Assembly: GCF_015207005.2 (NCBI RefSeq)
Contig: NZ_JADEXS020000001.1
Coordinates: 496,001 to 560,000, forward strand
DNA length: 64,000 bases
From: Desmonostoc muscorum LEGE 12446
Lineage (GTDB): Bacteria > Cyanobacteriota > Cyanobacteriia > Cyanobacteriales > Nostocaceae
Direction: 5' to 3'
The notes below the pieces were generated by a model. It did no database searches, was not told the DNA's origin, and worked only from the letters and a program-made list of their open reading frames with translations. The number at the start of each line of letters is the position of its first letter. Position 1 is the first letter of the stretch. This document shows, piece after piece, positions 17,219 through 26,062 of the stretch. A program made the translations under genes and the position numbers.

Positions 17219-18034
17219 ATGGTTGCCCAAATCCAAGAACTTGAAGCACAGCACTGGGTGAAAACTCGTTCTTCCCTCGATCCTAGCGAATCCACTTTCC
17301 TGATCTGGAAAGGTAAAATTTATGCTTTTATCCCCGGCGAGAAAAGACAACTTTTGTTTAAAATATTCGGATTGAGCGTTAGCAGGTGTATTCCCACGGC
17401 AGAAGGTAGCTGGGATTTTACTTCTAGGGAACTGACTTACTACCTAAATCCACAAACAGAGGAAGTTTTGGCCAAATGGGAGAATCCTTGGACAGGGGAG
17501 ATAGTTCCGGTGCTTCACGTTGCGAATAATCCGGTGCAGGGCATATTTAAGGGAAATTTTCCAGCCCTTGTAGATGGTGACAGTACAACTTTCATTTTTG
17601 ATATATTTCCCTATTACCCCAATCCCCTAGCAGACGATCGCAAATTTGCCGAATACAGCCCACATCCTATTTATCAAGCAGCAGAATTATTTAAGTTAAC
17701 CGTGCCAACGGCAGATTTATTCAATCCAGCACTTTCCTCGGTTTCTGAATTGAAACTGAGTTGGGATAGAATTGGTCAATGGCTTCCTTGGATGAAAATG
17801 GGCGATCGCCCCGGTCAACTGATCTACAGTGCTTTTGGCAGCAAAGTCAAGGGTTTAACAGAACTGCCCCCATTTCTCCAAGAGGAAATTAATAACCGTA
17901 TTCCTTTATATAAAAAAGCGCCAAAGGGCTTTATCGATGGCGAAGATATGACTTCTTGGTTGTACTTCCAAAAACACTTTCAAGCTTACTTAGCTGGTGA
18001 AATCTTCCCACTTCCCCAAGCAGAAGAGTTGTAA
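17219..18034 (+). CDS. DUF1838 family protein
   Basis: A 271-residue soluble protein that looks like the DUF1838 family: W-x-G-x-x-Y-x-x-x-PG early (FLIWKGKIYAFIPGE near 29-43), DFTSRELTYYLNPQTEEVLAKWENPWTG near 65-100, and a Trp-rich C-terminal part ending near WLYFQKHF. It has no signal peptide or catalytic motif. The family function is unknown. The upstream region is the repeat array; the next gene (GNAT) starts 43 bp downstream in the same direction, so they may be cotranscribed. Confidence 0.8.
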   Translation: MVAQIQELEAQHWVKTRSSLDPSESTFLIWKGKIYAFIPGEKRQLLFKIFGLSVSRCIPTAEGSWDFTSRELTYYLNPQTEEVLAKWENPWTGEIVPVLHVANNPVQGIFKGNFPALVDGDSTTFIFDIFPYYPNPLADDRKFAEYSPHPIYQAAELFKLTVPTADLFNPALSSVSELKLSWDRIGQWLPWMKMGDRPGQLIYSAFGSKVKGLTELPPFLQEEINNRIPLYKKAPKGFIDGEDMTSWLYFQKHFQAYLAGEIFPLPQAEEL

Positions 18035-18077
18035 ATTAGCTGGAAAGAAATATCCAACTATTGCCAAGAGATAGCTT

Positions 18078-18599
18078 ATGTTGATCCGAGAAGCCAACTT
18101 AGCCGATGCATCTGCGATCGCCAAAGTGCATGTAGACGCTTGGCGGACAACCTACAGCAACTTAATGCCAGCAAAGTTTCTGGCAGATTTATCCTATGAG
18201 GAACGAGAGACAAAATGGGTAAAAATTCTCAGCTATGTTGCTGAAAATAATTTTACCTATGTTGCTGAAAATGAAACCGGACAAATAGTTGGTTTTGCCA
18301 GTGGAGGTAAAGAGAGGACAGGCGATTGCCTTTATCAAGGTGAGTTGTACGCTATCTATATTCTGGAGAAGTACCAGCGCCAAGGTTTAGGACATCGCCT
18401 GGTTTCCACAATCGCAACCAGGCTACTCCAGTCAGATATTAGTTCGATGTTAGTCTGGGTTTTAGCCGATAACCCAGCTTCCCTCTTCTATCAAAACCTT
18501 GGTGGCCAGCAGGTGAACCAAAAGCAAATCGACATTGGCACAGTGCAGCTAGTTGAGGTTGGATATGGTTGGATCGACACGCGAAGAGGGTTAATTTAG
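18078..18599 (+). CDS. GNAT-family N-acetyltransferase
   Basis: A 173-residue protein with the GNAT fold. The N-terminal strand and helix are MLIREANLADASAIAKVHVDAW, and the acetyl-CoA-binding motif A is LEKYQRQGLGHRLV (near 99-112, pattern Q/R-x-x-G-x-G). The C-terminal part N-P-A-S-L-F-Y-Q-N-L-G fits motif B. The substrate is unknown. It lies between the DUF1838 gene and a nucleotidyltransferase gene, all rightward with spacers under 45 bp. Confidence 0.9.
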   Translation: MLIREANLADASAIAKVHVDAWRTTYSNLMPAKFLADLSYEERETKWVKILSYVAENNFTYVAENETGQIVGFASGGKERTGDCLYQGELYAIYILEKYQRQGLGHRLVSTIATRLLQSDISSMLVWVLADNPASLFYQNLGGQQVNQKQIDIGTVQLVEVGYGWIDTRRGLI

Positions 18600-18628
18600 A
18601 ATTTGGCGATCGCTAAATTGGAGATAGT

Positions 18629-19432
18629 ATGGCTGTTCCCGAACCACAACGAGAACTACTAGAGCAAATTCTGGCAAAATTGAAGACGGATGACCGCTTG
18701 TTAGGTGTAGCGATCGCTGGTTCCTATTTAACTGGAGAAATGGATGAGTATTCCGACCTCGATCTGATTATTGTTGTCGATGATGTTCATTATCAGCAAG
18801 TTTTACAGGAGCGTCAGCTTTTAGCCAGCAAACTGGGGAAACTGCTGGCTGCTTTTACTGGCGAACACGTCGGCGAACCCAGATTGTTAATCTGTCTCTA
18901 TGACGATCCTCTCATACACGTCGATTTAAAGTTTTTGCTTTTAAAAGATTTCCAAACAGACCGTGTAGAAAATCCTATTGTTCTATGGGACCAAGAAAAT
19001 TTACTAACCTTGGCTGTTTTGGAGAATCCACGCAACTATCCGCCCTTAAACCCACAGTGGATTGAAGACCGCTTTTGGGTGTGGGTACACTACGGTGCAA
19101 CTAAATTAGGAAGAGGCGAACTTTTTGAAGTCATTGATTTTCTTTCTTTTCTGCGTGGACAAGTCCTAGCGCCGTTAGCCAAAGTCCAGGCTGGACTGCT
19201 TCCACGCGGTGTGAGGAATCTAGAAAGGGAAATTCCATCTCTGGTGAGCGATTTTCGTGAAACTATTCCTGCTAAACACGACGCCCAAGAAATTGCGCGA
19301 TCGCTCCAATATACCATTCGCTTTTACCGCCAGCTTCGCTCCACATTAGAAATGCCAGAGTTAATTATCCGCTCTCAAGCCGAAGCCGCCTCCACAAACT
19401 ATCTCCAAACAGTAATAAATAGCTTTAAATAG
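18629..19432 (+). CDS. Nucleotidyltransferase-domain protein
   Basis: A 267-residue protein. The Pol-beta-like nucleotidyltransferase signature is AGSYLTGEMDEYSDLDL (about 31-47): Gly-Ser followed by the D-x-D metal-binding pair, with a third acidic residue plausible in HVDLKFLL near 100. The C-terminal half is alpha-helical. Aminoglycoside-type nucleotidyltransferases and toxin-antitoxin MNT proteins share this motif, but no HEPN partner is adjacent, so the role is open. It starts 29 bp after the GNAT gene, so it could share that operon. Confidence 0.82.
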   Translation: MAVPEPQRELLEQILAKLKTDDRLLGVAIAGSYLTGEMDEYSDLDLIIVVDDVHYQQVLQERQLLASKLGKLLAAFTGEHVGEPRLLICLYDDPLIHVDLKFLLLKDFQTDRVENPIVLWDQENLLTLAVLENPRNYPPLNPQWIEDRFWVWVHYGATKLGRGELFEVIDFLSFLRGQVLAPLAKVQAGLLPRGVRNLEREIPSLVSDFRETIPAKHDAQEIARSLQYTIRFYRQLRSTLEMPELIIRSQAEAASTNYLQTVINSFK

Positions 19433-19511
19433 GGTATGGGGCATTGGGAGTGCTGTTAGCGTTAGCGGGGCGTTGAGCCAGTGCTGAGTTAGGAGTTAGG
19501 AGTTTGGAATT

Positions 19512-19539
19512 CTTCCCCTGCTTCCCCTGCTTCCCCTGC
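19512..19539. repeat. CTTCCCCTG 9-bp tandem repeat
   Basis: Three copies of CTTCCCCTG followed by a CCCTCATCTCC pyrimidine tract. It lies between the convergent nucleotidyltransferase and glutaminase genes. Confidence 0.65.
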
Positions 19540-19552
19540 CCCCTCATCTCCC

Positions 19553-20476
19553 TCATCCCCCACTCCCTAATTTCCCGTTTTCACCTGAACAATCAAATAA
19601 ATGTAAACCCAAACGTTGGGAAAGTTCTTCACACACTTTTACCCCGCGCACACTGTTACCGCGCACATCCAACGGTGGCGAAAAAACTCCAATGCCCATC
19701 TTATTGGGTACAACGGCGATAATCCCACCACAAATTCCGCTTTTCGCCGGAATACCAATTTTGTAAGCCCACTCGCCTGCAAAGTTGTACATCCCACAGG
19801 TATACATCACACTTAAAATATCTTTGATGTAAGGCTTATCTACTGCCCGTTCTTTGGTGATGGGGTTAATACCTCTGTTAGCCAGGGTGGCCGCCATTAC
19901 TGCTAAGTCTTGGCAATTCACCAGTACAGCACACTGCTGAAAATAAAGATCCAGTGCTTGTTCAATGTTGGGATCAATCATCCCAAAGTTAAGCATTAGG
20001 TGCGCCATTGCCCGGTTGCGATGTCCCGTACTGCGTTCTGAGGTAAAAACTGACATATCAACGAACACATCGCGGCCAATATATCGCTTAAACATTTCCA
20101 GCATCCGGTTGAGGCGTTCGGTAGGGCCAGATCCTTTGATTAAACTAGTGGTGGCGATCGCTCCGGCGTTTACCATTGGGTTATAAGGTCGCTTCGATTG
20201 CTCATCCAAAATAATCGCGTTGAATGCATCCCCCGTCGGTTCTACGCCAACTCTAGTCAATATGTAATCCCGTCCATGATCTTCTAAGGCAAGTCCATAA
20301 GCAAATACTTTGGAAATCGACTGAATGGTAAAGAACTGCTCCCAGTTCCCAACTTTGTAATCCTGACCATCTACGGTGACAATGCAAATACCAAACAAGT
20401 CTGGGTTTACCTTTGCCAGTTCCGGAATGTACTTCGCTACTGCACCTTCACCCAATGACTTGTACTGGGAATGCAA
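19553..20476 (-). CDS. glsA: Glutaminase A
   Basis: A glutaminase of about 307 residues of the serine-dependent beta-lactamase fold, hydrolysing glutamine to glutamate and ammonia. The catalytic S-x-x-K is in [12 protein letters not shown], with [21 protein letters not shown] and MYTCGMY downstream as in other GlsA enzymes. The start is problematic. The only start-type codon in frame near the expected N-terminus is TTG at 20476, while the frame stays open upstream to 20558. That extension reads sensibly ([16 protein letters not shown]) but offers no ATG or GTG. Either TTG is used or the native start codon has mutated. Confidence 0.9.
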   Translation of the reverse strand: MHSQYKSLGEGAVAKYIPELAKVNPDLFGICIVTVDGQDYKVGNWEQFFTIQSISKVFAYGLALEDHGRDYILTRVGVEPTGDAFNAIILDEQSKRPYNPMVNAGAIATTSLIKGSGPTERLNRMLEMFKRYIGRDVFVDMSVFTSERSTGHRNRAMAHLMLNFGMIDPNIEQALDLYFQQCAVLVNCQDLAVMAATLANRGINPITKERAVDKPYIKDILSVMYTCGMYNFAGEWAYKIGIPAKSGICGGIIAVVPNKMGIGVFSPPLDVRGNSVRGVKVCEELSQRLGLHLFDCSGENGKLGSGG

Positions 20477-21484
20477 GTCGTTGAGAACATTTAATAGTGA
20501 TGACGAGTCTATTTCTAAATCTCCTTGATTTACTCGGTTTACTACGAGATGAGGCTAATAGCATTTTACGAAATACCTGCTACATATGTATCAGTCCGAT
20601 TTCATTGCCTAGAAAAAATGCCCTACACCTCAAGGCAAGGGACACTTTTGCCATTAATTTTTCCCTATTGCCTATTCATTCTTGATTCACTACTTAAGCC
20701 TCAAAATATCAAATGTGCTTTTTATTACAGATAAAAATTCGTCTCCAAGCGATCGCCAAGCTTTTCTAATTTTCTGATCGTGAATCATAAAAAAGGTTCG
20801 CTTGCGTATTATCCTTTTTTTTATACACAGTAATACTGCTACGACAAGTTACATAAATCACTAAGCTTAACCTAGTTAGAGATAATACAAGTCATGGTTA
20901 ATTTAGCTAGAAAAAACTTCAAAAAAAAGATAGTAAGTTTGAAGTGATTTCCATGATTATTTTATATCTAACTCCTATGACAGATGATTTAGAGAAAAAT
21001 CTAAAGATTTAATTAAAAAATTAATTTTGAGTATTTATGCCGATGTCTTTTAATTAAAGTTATATTAATTTTCTAAACCAAACCGCCAAAATCAATGTGA
21101 TCTAGAATACACATGTGATTGTGAGCCTTACAAATCGATGTGAGCAAGCTGTTATGAGTTTGGTTCACAAAAAATGTAAAGTTTTTTTAAGAAAATTTTG
21201 CCTTGCTGAAAAAAACGTTACACAGTCAGAATCCGCATTTGGGCAAGGTTTCGCCCTGAAAATAGCAATTTGATTTGGGTAAAGTTGTCAATAATTACGC
21301 TAAAACCCTGATCCCCCAGCCAAAAGGTTCGTGCTAGTCTGTTGCAGTTACAAATAAAAAGTGAAAGCGGAACGACTTCGAGTTCGAGTTTTTACGGAGG
21401 GAATTCACTATTCACTAGTGAAAATCCCGCGAATTATAAGACTTAAGTTCTCTTAAGTTCTACAGTCGCTTTAAAATTGGACGC
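20477..21484. other. 1-kb AT-rich intergenic region upstream of rlpA
   Basis: No gene found. It is divergent between glsA (leftward) and the RlpA gene (rightward). The far right carries a perfect 12-bp palindrome TTCACTAGTGAA at 21411-21422 with a second half-site just upstream (ATTCACTA). This could be an operator or part of a structured leader. The long leader before rlpA (over 400 bp of low-complexity AT) is notable. Confidence 0.45.
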
Positions 21485-22594
21485 ATGAATCAAAGACATT
21501 TCTGGACTATTGTTGCTCTGTCTGTGACTGTTTTGGGGATACCGTCAGTCGGTTGTACTCAAACCACCAACGGGAATGCGCTGGCTTCCCAAAAATCACC
21601 TGCCTCTAATGTGGTGAAAGTGGGAGAGTACAAATCAAGAGCAGGGGAACAAACCTTGGATGCTGTGATTACACAAATTCATCCTTACAACATTGGAGGA
21701 CGTAAGGCTGCAACCCTTTATATCAAAAATATTCCCGTTCTTACGTTTTTAAGTTCTGTATCAGATACAAGTGTTGAGACTAAAAAAGTTGGTGCAATAA
21801 ACGAAACTGAGGGCGTACAATCATACGCCCTTATTGCTAGCAACTCACCTTCATCGGCGAGTATTGGCAATGTAGCCGGAGCAAGTAATCAGATTAATTC
21901 TGTTGACAAAGACCCCGTTGAGATAGCTGGTATAATAGCAGCTAAAATCAACCAGTTAAACCGGGAAAATATAGACGCGAGTCAGATTACCGTAAGTTGG
22001 AAAGCAGGGGGCGAATCTAGAGTTGCAAATCTTGCCCAAACCAAGAGCTTACCTGTGGAAGGAGAATCTGGCGATCGCTATACAATCAAAGTTAACGGCC
22101 AAGAATTGGTAGAAATCAACCAAGGTACGCGACTAGCAGATAGCACCAACAATCTAGCGCAAGATGCATTGCAAGCAACCAATCGCTTGCGGAGACTACT
22201 AGGCAATGCATCGCCCTTAAGCGAGATTGCGAATATGCCAGCGCGTCAGCGACTATCAATACCCAAGCTACCGCAAGAGATTGCCGTCGGCACAGTCCGA
22301 GTCAGCTTCAAAGGCATAGCCTCTTATTACGGCTATGACGGTTCTGGCAATCGTACTGCTAGTGGTCAGAGGTTCAATCCAGAAGGAATGACTGCCGCCC
22401 ATCGCAGCCTACCCTTTGGTACACAAGTCCGTGTGACCAACACTCGCAATGGTCGTTCTGTTGTGGTGCGGATTAATGACCGGGGACCGTTTATTCGGGG
22501 TCGAATTATTGACGTGTCTGCTGGTGCGGCTCGGATTTTAGGAATGATGGGCAGTGGCATTGCACCAGTGCATGTTGAGGTGTTGGGAAGATAA
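21485..22594 (+). CDS. rlpA: RlpA-like lipoprotein with double-psi beta-barrel
   Basis: A 369-residue protein. The signal region MNQRHFWTIVALSVTVLG leads to a lipobox-like PSVGC (Cys24), so it is probably a lipoprotein. Residues about 40-270 are a cyanobacterial spacer domain. The C-terminal 95 residues are the RlpA double-psi barrel: GIASYYGYDGSGNRTASGQRF, then AAHRSLPFG, VRVTN, and VRINDRGPF with the catalytic Asp. RlpA proteins act on peptidoglycan at septa, some as lytic transglycosylases on denuded glycan. No SPOR domain is visible. Confidence 0.88.
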   Translation: MNQRHFWTIVALSVTVLGIPSVGCTQTTNGNALASQKSPASNVVKVGEYKSRAGEQTLDAVITQIHPYNIGGRKAATLYIKNIPVLTFLSSVSDTSVETKKVGAINETEGVQSYALIASNSPSSASIGNVAGASNQINSVDKDPVEIAGIIAAKINQLNRENIDASQITVSWKAGGESRVANLAQTKSLPVEGESGDRYTIKVNGQELVEINQGTRLADSTNNLAQDALQATNRLRRLLGNASPLSEIANMPARQRLSIPKLPQEIAVGTVRVSFKGIASYYGYDGSGNRTASGQRFNPEGMTAAHRSLPFGTQVRVTNTRNGRSVVVRINDRGPFIRGRIIDVSAGAARILGMMGSGIAPVHVEVLGR

Positions 22595-22595
22595 A

Positions 22596-22686
22596 GGGAA
22601 TGGGGACTGGGGATTAGGGATTAGGGACTGGGAAAGAGTTTTTTCTATCCCAATGCCCCATGCCCAATACCCAATACCCAATGCCC
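22596..22686. repeat. Inverted heptamer repeats
   Basis: GGGGACTGGGGATTAGGG on the left and CCCAATGCCCCATGCCC/CCCAATACCCAATA on the right surround GTTTTTTC. Such an arrangement can form a hairpin after rlpA and could terminate it. Compare 3983-4052 and 28134-28240. Confidence 0.6.
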
Positions 22687-22771
22687 ATTACTTAATTCCT
22701 CTAGTTCAACCATCTCCTCTATTTCAGATATAAACTAACGGGGGAGGGATGAGAGAACTAGGGGTATTTTT

Positions 22772-24379
22772 GTGCGCCTGCTGACAACAGTTGCAGCTTT
22801 ACGCTGCTATTTAACTAAACGCTGCTTGGAAAACAAGTTGATTGCGGTTCCAGAAAATCTGGCACTAGATGAGATGAGTGGTTGGCATCAGACGGTAGTC
22901 GGTCTGGTGCCGACAATGGGGAATTTGCACCAAGGTCATTTAAGCTTGATTCAACGGGCGCGGCAAGAAAATTCCACGGTGATTGTCAGTATTTTCGTCA
23001 ATCCCTTGCAATTTGCTCCCAATGAGGATTATGAACGTTATCCCCGCACTTTAGAGCAAGACCAACAGCTTTGCGAACAAGCTGGGGTAGATGCAATTTT
23101 TGCGCCGACTCCGGAAGAGATGGCAGTACCCCAGAAAAGTATACAAGAATCAAAAGTTACACAAGTTATCCCCCCATCTGCTATGATAACAGGCTTGTGT
23201 GGTCGTTCTCGGCTGGGTCACTTTCAGGGTGTCGCTACGATTGTGACCAAGCTTTTCAACTTGGTACAGCCTGACCGAGCCTACTTCGGTCAAAAGGATG
23301 GTCAGCAACTGGCAATTATTAAGCGGCTAGTAGCTGATTTAAATTTGCCAGTAGAAATTGTTGCTTGTCCAACAGTACGGGAAGCATCGGGTCTTGCCTT
23401 GAGTTCTCGTAATCAGTATTTGACTGCAACAGAAAAAGAGCAAGCAGCGGTGCTATATCGTGGCTTGGAAAAAGCTGAAGCTGCCTTTCGGGCAGGGCTT
23501 CGCAATGTCAGCAAGTTGATAGCAATAGTACAGCAAGAACTGACAATGGTCAGCACACTTTTAGTGGAATATATTGAATTGGTTGAACCGACTACGTTGA
23601 TGTCTTTAGAAAAAGTTGAGGAGGAAGGAATGCTGGCGATCGCAGCTCGTCTGGGTTCTACACGTTTGATTGACAATATTATTTTGCGCGATCGTCAACC
23701 CATCATCGCCATTGATGGCCCAGCCGGTGCTGGAAAATCCACAGTGGCGCGTCAAGTGGCAACAAAGCTGAACCTAGTGTATTTAGATTCAGGAGCAATG
23801 TACCGAGCTGTGACTTGGTTGGTATTGCAAAAGGGTATTGCCATTGACGATGAGTGTGCGATCGCCGAATTAGCTAATCAGTGTCAAATTGAACTGACTC
23901 CTACCCAGGATTTAAAATTTCCCGTGCGGGTTTGGATTAACGGTACTGATGTTACCCAGCCAATTCGCACCATCGAGGTCACATCTCAAGTATCGGCGAT
24001 CGCTGCACAAAGCGCTGTACGTCAAGCATTGGTTAAACAACAGCAAAGGTGGGGTAAAAAAGGCGGTTTAGTAGCTGAAGGCCGGGACATTGGCACTCAT
24101 GTCTTCCCCGATGCCGAAGTGAAAATCTTTTTAACTGCTTCTGTAAGTGAACGCGCACGTCGCCGTCAGCAAGATTTTGAAAAACTTGGTCAACCCGAAG
24201 TGAGTTTAGAGCAGCTCGAACGGGACATTGCCGAACGTGACTGGAAAGATAGTACACGTAAAATTTCTCCTTTGCAAAAAGCAGCGGATGCGATCGAAGT
24301 TCAAACTGATGGTCTGGACGTGTCTCAAGTCACTGCACAAATTGTTAACTACTACCAGCAACGTTTATCAGAATGGTAA
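22772..24379 (+). CDS. panC/cmk: Bifunctional pantothenate synthetase/cytidylate kinase
   Basis: A 535-residue fusion seen in cyanobacteria. Residues about 1-300 are PanC, joining pantoate and beta-alanine with ATP: PTMGNLHQGHL near 47-57, QFAPNEDYERYPR near 81-93, and GLCGRSRLGHFQGV near 140-153 lead to YFGQKDGQQ. Residues about 308-535 are cytidylate kinase: P-loop AIDGPAGAGKST, LDSGAMYRAVTW and EGRDIGTHVFP. The start is GTG at 22772. Both halves are complete. It links coenzyme A and pyrimidine nucleotide synthesis in a single polypeptide, though the activities are independent. Confidence 0.95.
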   Translation: MRLLTTVAALRCYLTKRCLENKLIAVPENLALDEMSGWHQTVVGLVPTMGNLHQGHLSLIQRARQENSTVIVSIFVNPLQFAPNEDYERYPRTLEQDQQLCEQAGVDAIFAPTPEEMAVPQKSIQESKVTQVIPPSAMITGLCGRSRLGHFQGVATIVTKLFNLVQPDRAYFGQKDGQQLAIIKRLVADLNLPVEIVACPTVREASGLALSSRNQYLTATEKEQAAVLYRGLEKAEAAFRAGLRNVSKLIAIVQQELTMVSTLLVEYIELVEPTTLMSLEKVEEEGMLAIAARLGSTRLIDNIILRDRQPIIAIDGPAGAGKSTVARQVATKLNLVYLDSGAMYRAVTWLVLQKGIAIDDECAIAELANQCQIELTPTQDLKFPVRVWINGTDVTQPIRTIEVTSQVSAIAAQSAVRQALVKQQQRWGKKGGLVAEGRDIGTHVFPDAEVKIFLTASVSERARRRQQDFEKLGQPEVSLEQLERDIAERDWKDSTRKISPLQKAADAIEVQTDGLDVSQVTAQIVNYYQQRLSEW

Positions 24380-25007
24380 TTACTGCAATTTGCTGTTAGT
24401 TTTATTAGTTCAAAAGGGTGGTGGGTGAGTGATTGTTCGCTTACCATCCTTAAAACTGCACTCACTAAACAACCCATAAACCAAAGATTAGAAATTTTAC
24501 TATTGGCTATTTTTATTAAAAAATAAATCTTTGCATTCTAGATAATAGACTATTTTAAGTATTAAATCATCTCGCTTTCGACTGATTCCTCACATCGCAA
24601 TTAATCCTACCAAAGGTAGAAGTCTCAAAGCTTTAATTGCTAAATGCTAATTAGAAGGCAGTTCTTGCTGGAGGCAAAAGGTAAAAGCTGCTCAGGAAGC
24701 TGATTTCACTGGTTGAGATTTGACGTTTAACTATGCCTACCTACTTAATTACTCATGGTCTTTGACTAGGAAATATTAGCCATTTTTATTTATAATCATT
24801 ATTCACTAGGGATTTGGCTTATTTGACTTATTAGAGGAGTACTTTGTTTTCATCTTCACTTTATCTTCACTTTGGTAGTAGAATGACGATGTTAAGTTTT
24901 ATGTTCCATCATAAAAGACATAAAACTGCCAAAAATAAAAGCTGCTAATTTTCTAAGCTTCTGCAATAGCTTAAAACTAGAAACCGCTAAAGAGAGGATT
25001 TCACACA
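24380..25007. other. Intergenic region upstream of sodB
   Basis: 628 bp with no gene. The end nearest sodB is very AT rich. A direct repeat TCTTCACTTT/TCTTCACTTTG lies near 24851-24875. AGAGAGGA about 9 bases before the sodB ATG is a good ribosome binding site. No Fur-type box could be read with confidence. Confidence 0.45.
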
Positions 25008-25610
25008 ATGGCATTTGTACAGCCCGCCCTGCCCTTCGAGACTAATGCTTTAGAGCCATATGGCATGAAAGCTGAAACTTTCGAGTACCACTATGGCAAG
25101 CATCACAAAGCTTACGTAGACAACCTTAATAAGCTGACTGAAGGTACTGAGTTTGCTGATAAATCTCTGGAAGACGTGATCAAAAGTACCTATAAAGACT
25201 CCTCTAAAGCGGGAATCTTTAACAACGCTGCCCAAGTTTGGAATCATACGTTCTTTTGGAATTCCTTGAAACCAGCAGGTGGTGGCATACCCACCGGTGA
25301 ACTCGGAGCGAAGATTGAGAAAGATTTCGATAGCTTTGACAAATTCAAGGAAGAGTTCTCTAGTGTAGCCGCAACTCAGTTCGGTAGCGGATGGGCTTGG
25401 TTGATTGATGATGGTGGTACGCTGAAGGTGATTAAGACGCCAAATGCAGAGAACCCTCTAGCTTATGGTCAAAAGGCACTCTTAACCTTGGATGTTTGGG
25501 AACACGCCTACTACATTGACTACAGAAACGCCCGTCCGGCGTTCATCAAGAATTTCCTAGATAACTTAGCCAACTGGGACTTTGCTGCTGAAAACTTTGC
25601 TAAAGCTTAA
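25008..25610 (+). CDS. sodB: Superoxide dismutase [Fe]
   Basis: A 200-residue cytoplasmic iron SOD that dismutes superoxide. Metal ligands are visible: His in FEYHYGKHHKAYV (about 27), His in VWNHTFFWNS near 79, and Asp and His in DVWEHAYYIDY near 163-167. FGSGWAWL with a glutamine just before it (TQFGSGWAW) is typical of Fe-SOD and differs from Mn-SOD. There is no signal peptide. A strong Shine-Dalgarno (AGAGAGGA) supports this ATG. Confidence 0.95.
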   Translation: MAFVQPALPFETNALEPYGMKAETFEYHYGKHHKAYVDNLNKLTEGTEFADKSLEDVIKSTYKDSSKAGIFNNAAQVWNHTFFWNSLKPAGGGIPTGELGAKIEKDFDSFDKFKEEFSSVAATQFGSGWAWLIDDGGTLKVIKTPNAENPLAYGQKALLTLDVWEHAYYIDYRNARPAFIKNFLDNLANWDFAAENFAKA

Positions 25611-25681
25611 TCAACAACCAGTTTTCAACTGGCTGTGACAGTATTTATAGCAGAGCGCTGAGTAGTTATCAATAAATTATT

Positions 25682-25713
25682 AGCAGTCACGATCCTGTAT
25701 CGCGGCTGCTTTT
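25682..25713 (+). terminator. Probable Rho-independent terminator of sodB
   Basis: AGCAG-(TCA)-CGAT pairs with ATCG-(CGG)-CTGCT around CCTGT and is followed by TTT. The stem-loop lies about 70 bp after the sodB stop. A smaller hairpin CCAGTT-TTC-AACTGG at 25618-25632 sits closer to the stop but has no T tract. Confidence 0.45.
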
Positions 25714-26062
25714 GATTGGCTGGGTGTATAGCAATCTCAGTTGGAAGTTCTACACACTGCATCTACTGCTTGGGTGGGATTGGATGTTTACTTTCTTTAG
25801 TTAGTTATAACTTAGTGGGGGTAAATAATCACAGGTTTGTGGTCAGGGTTTTAGGGGAGAAATAGGGCTGAAACCCTTATTAGTAAGTAATTTAATTATT
25901 TTATTTTGTGTAACATAGTTGAGTTTATTCGTACCTACTTACTTGAGTAGAAAAAACCTGATATTGTAACGTCTATATGTCATGAAATACAACAAAATTT
26001 CAGATTTAAGAGTGCAGCAGTAATGCTTCAACTCTTGATAACATTAACGTTCATAATAAAAC

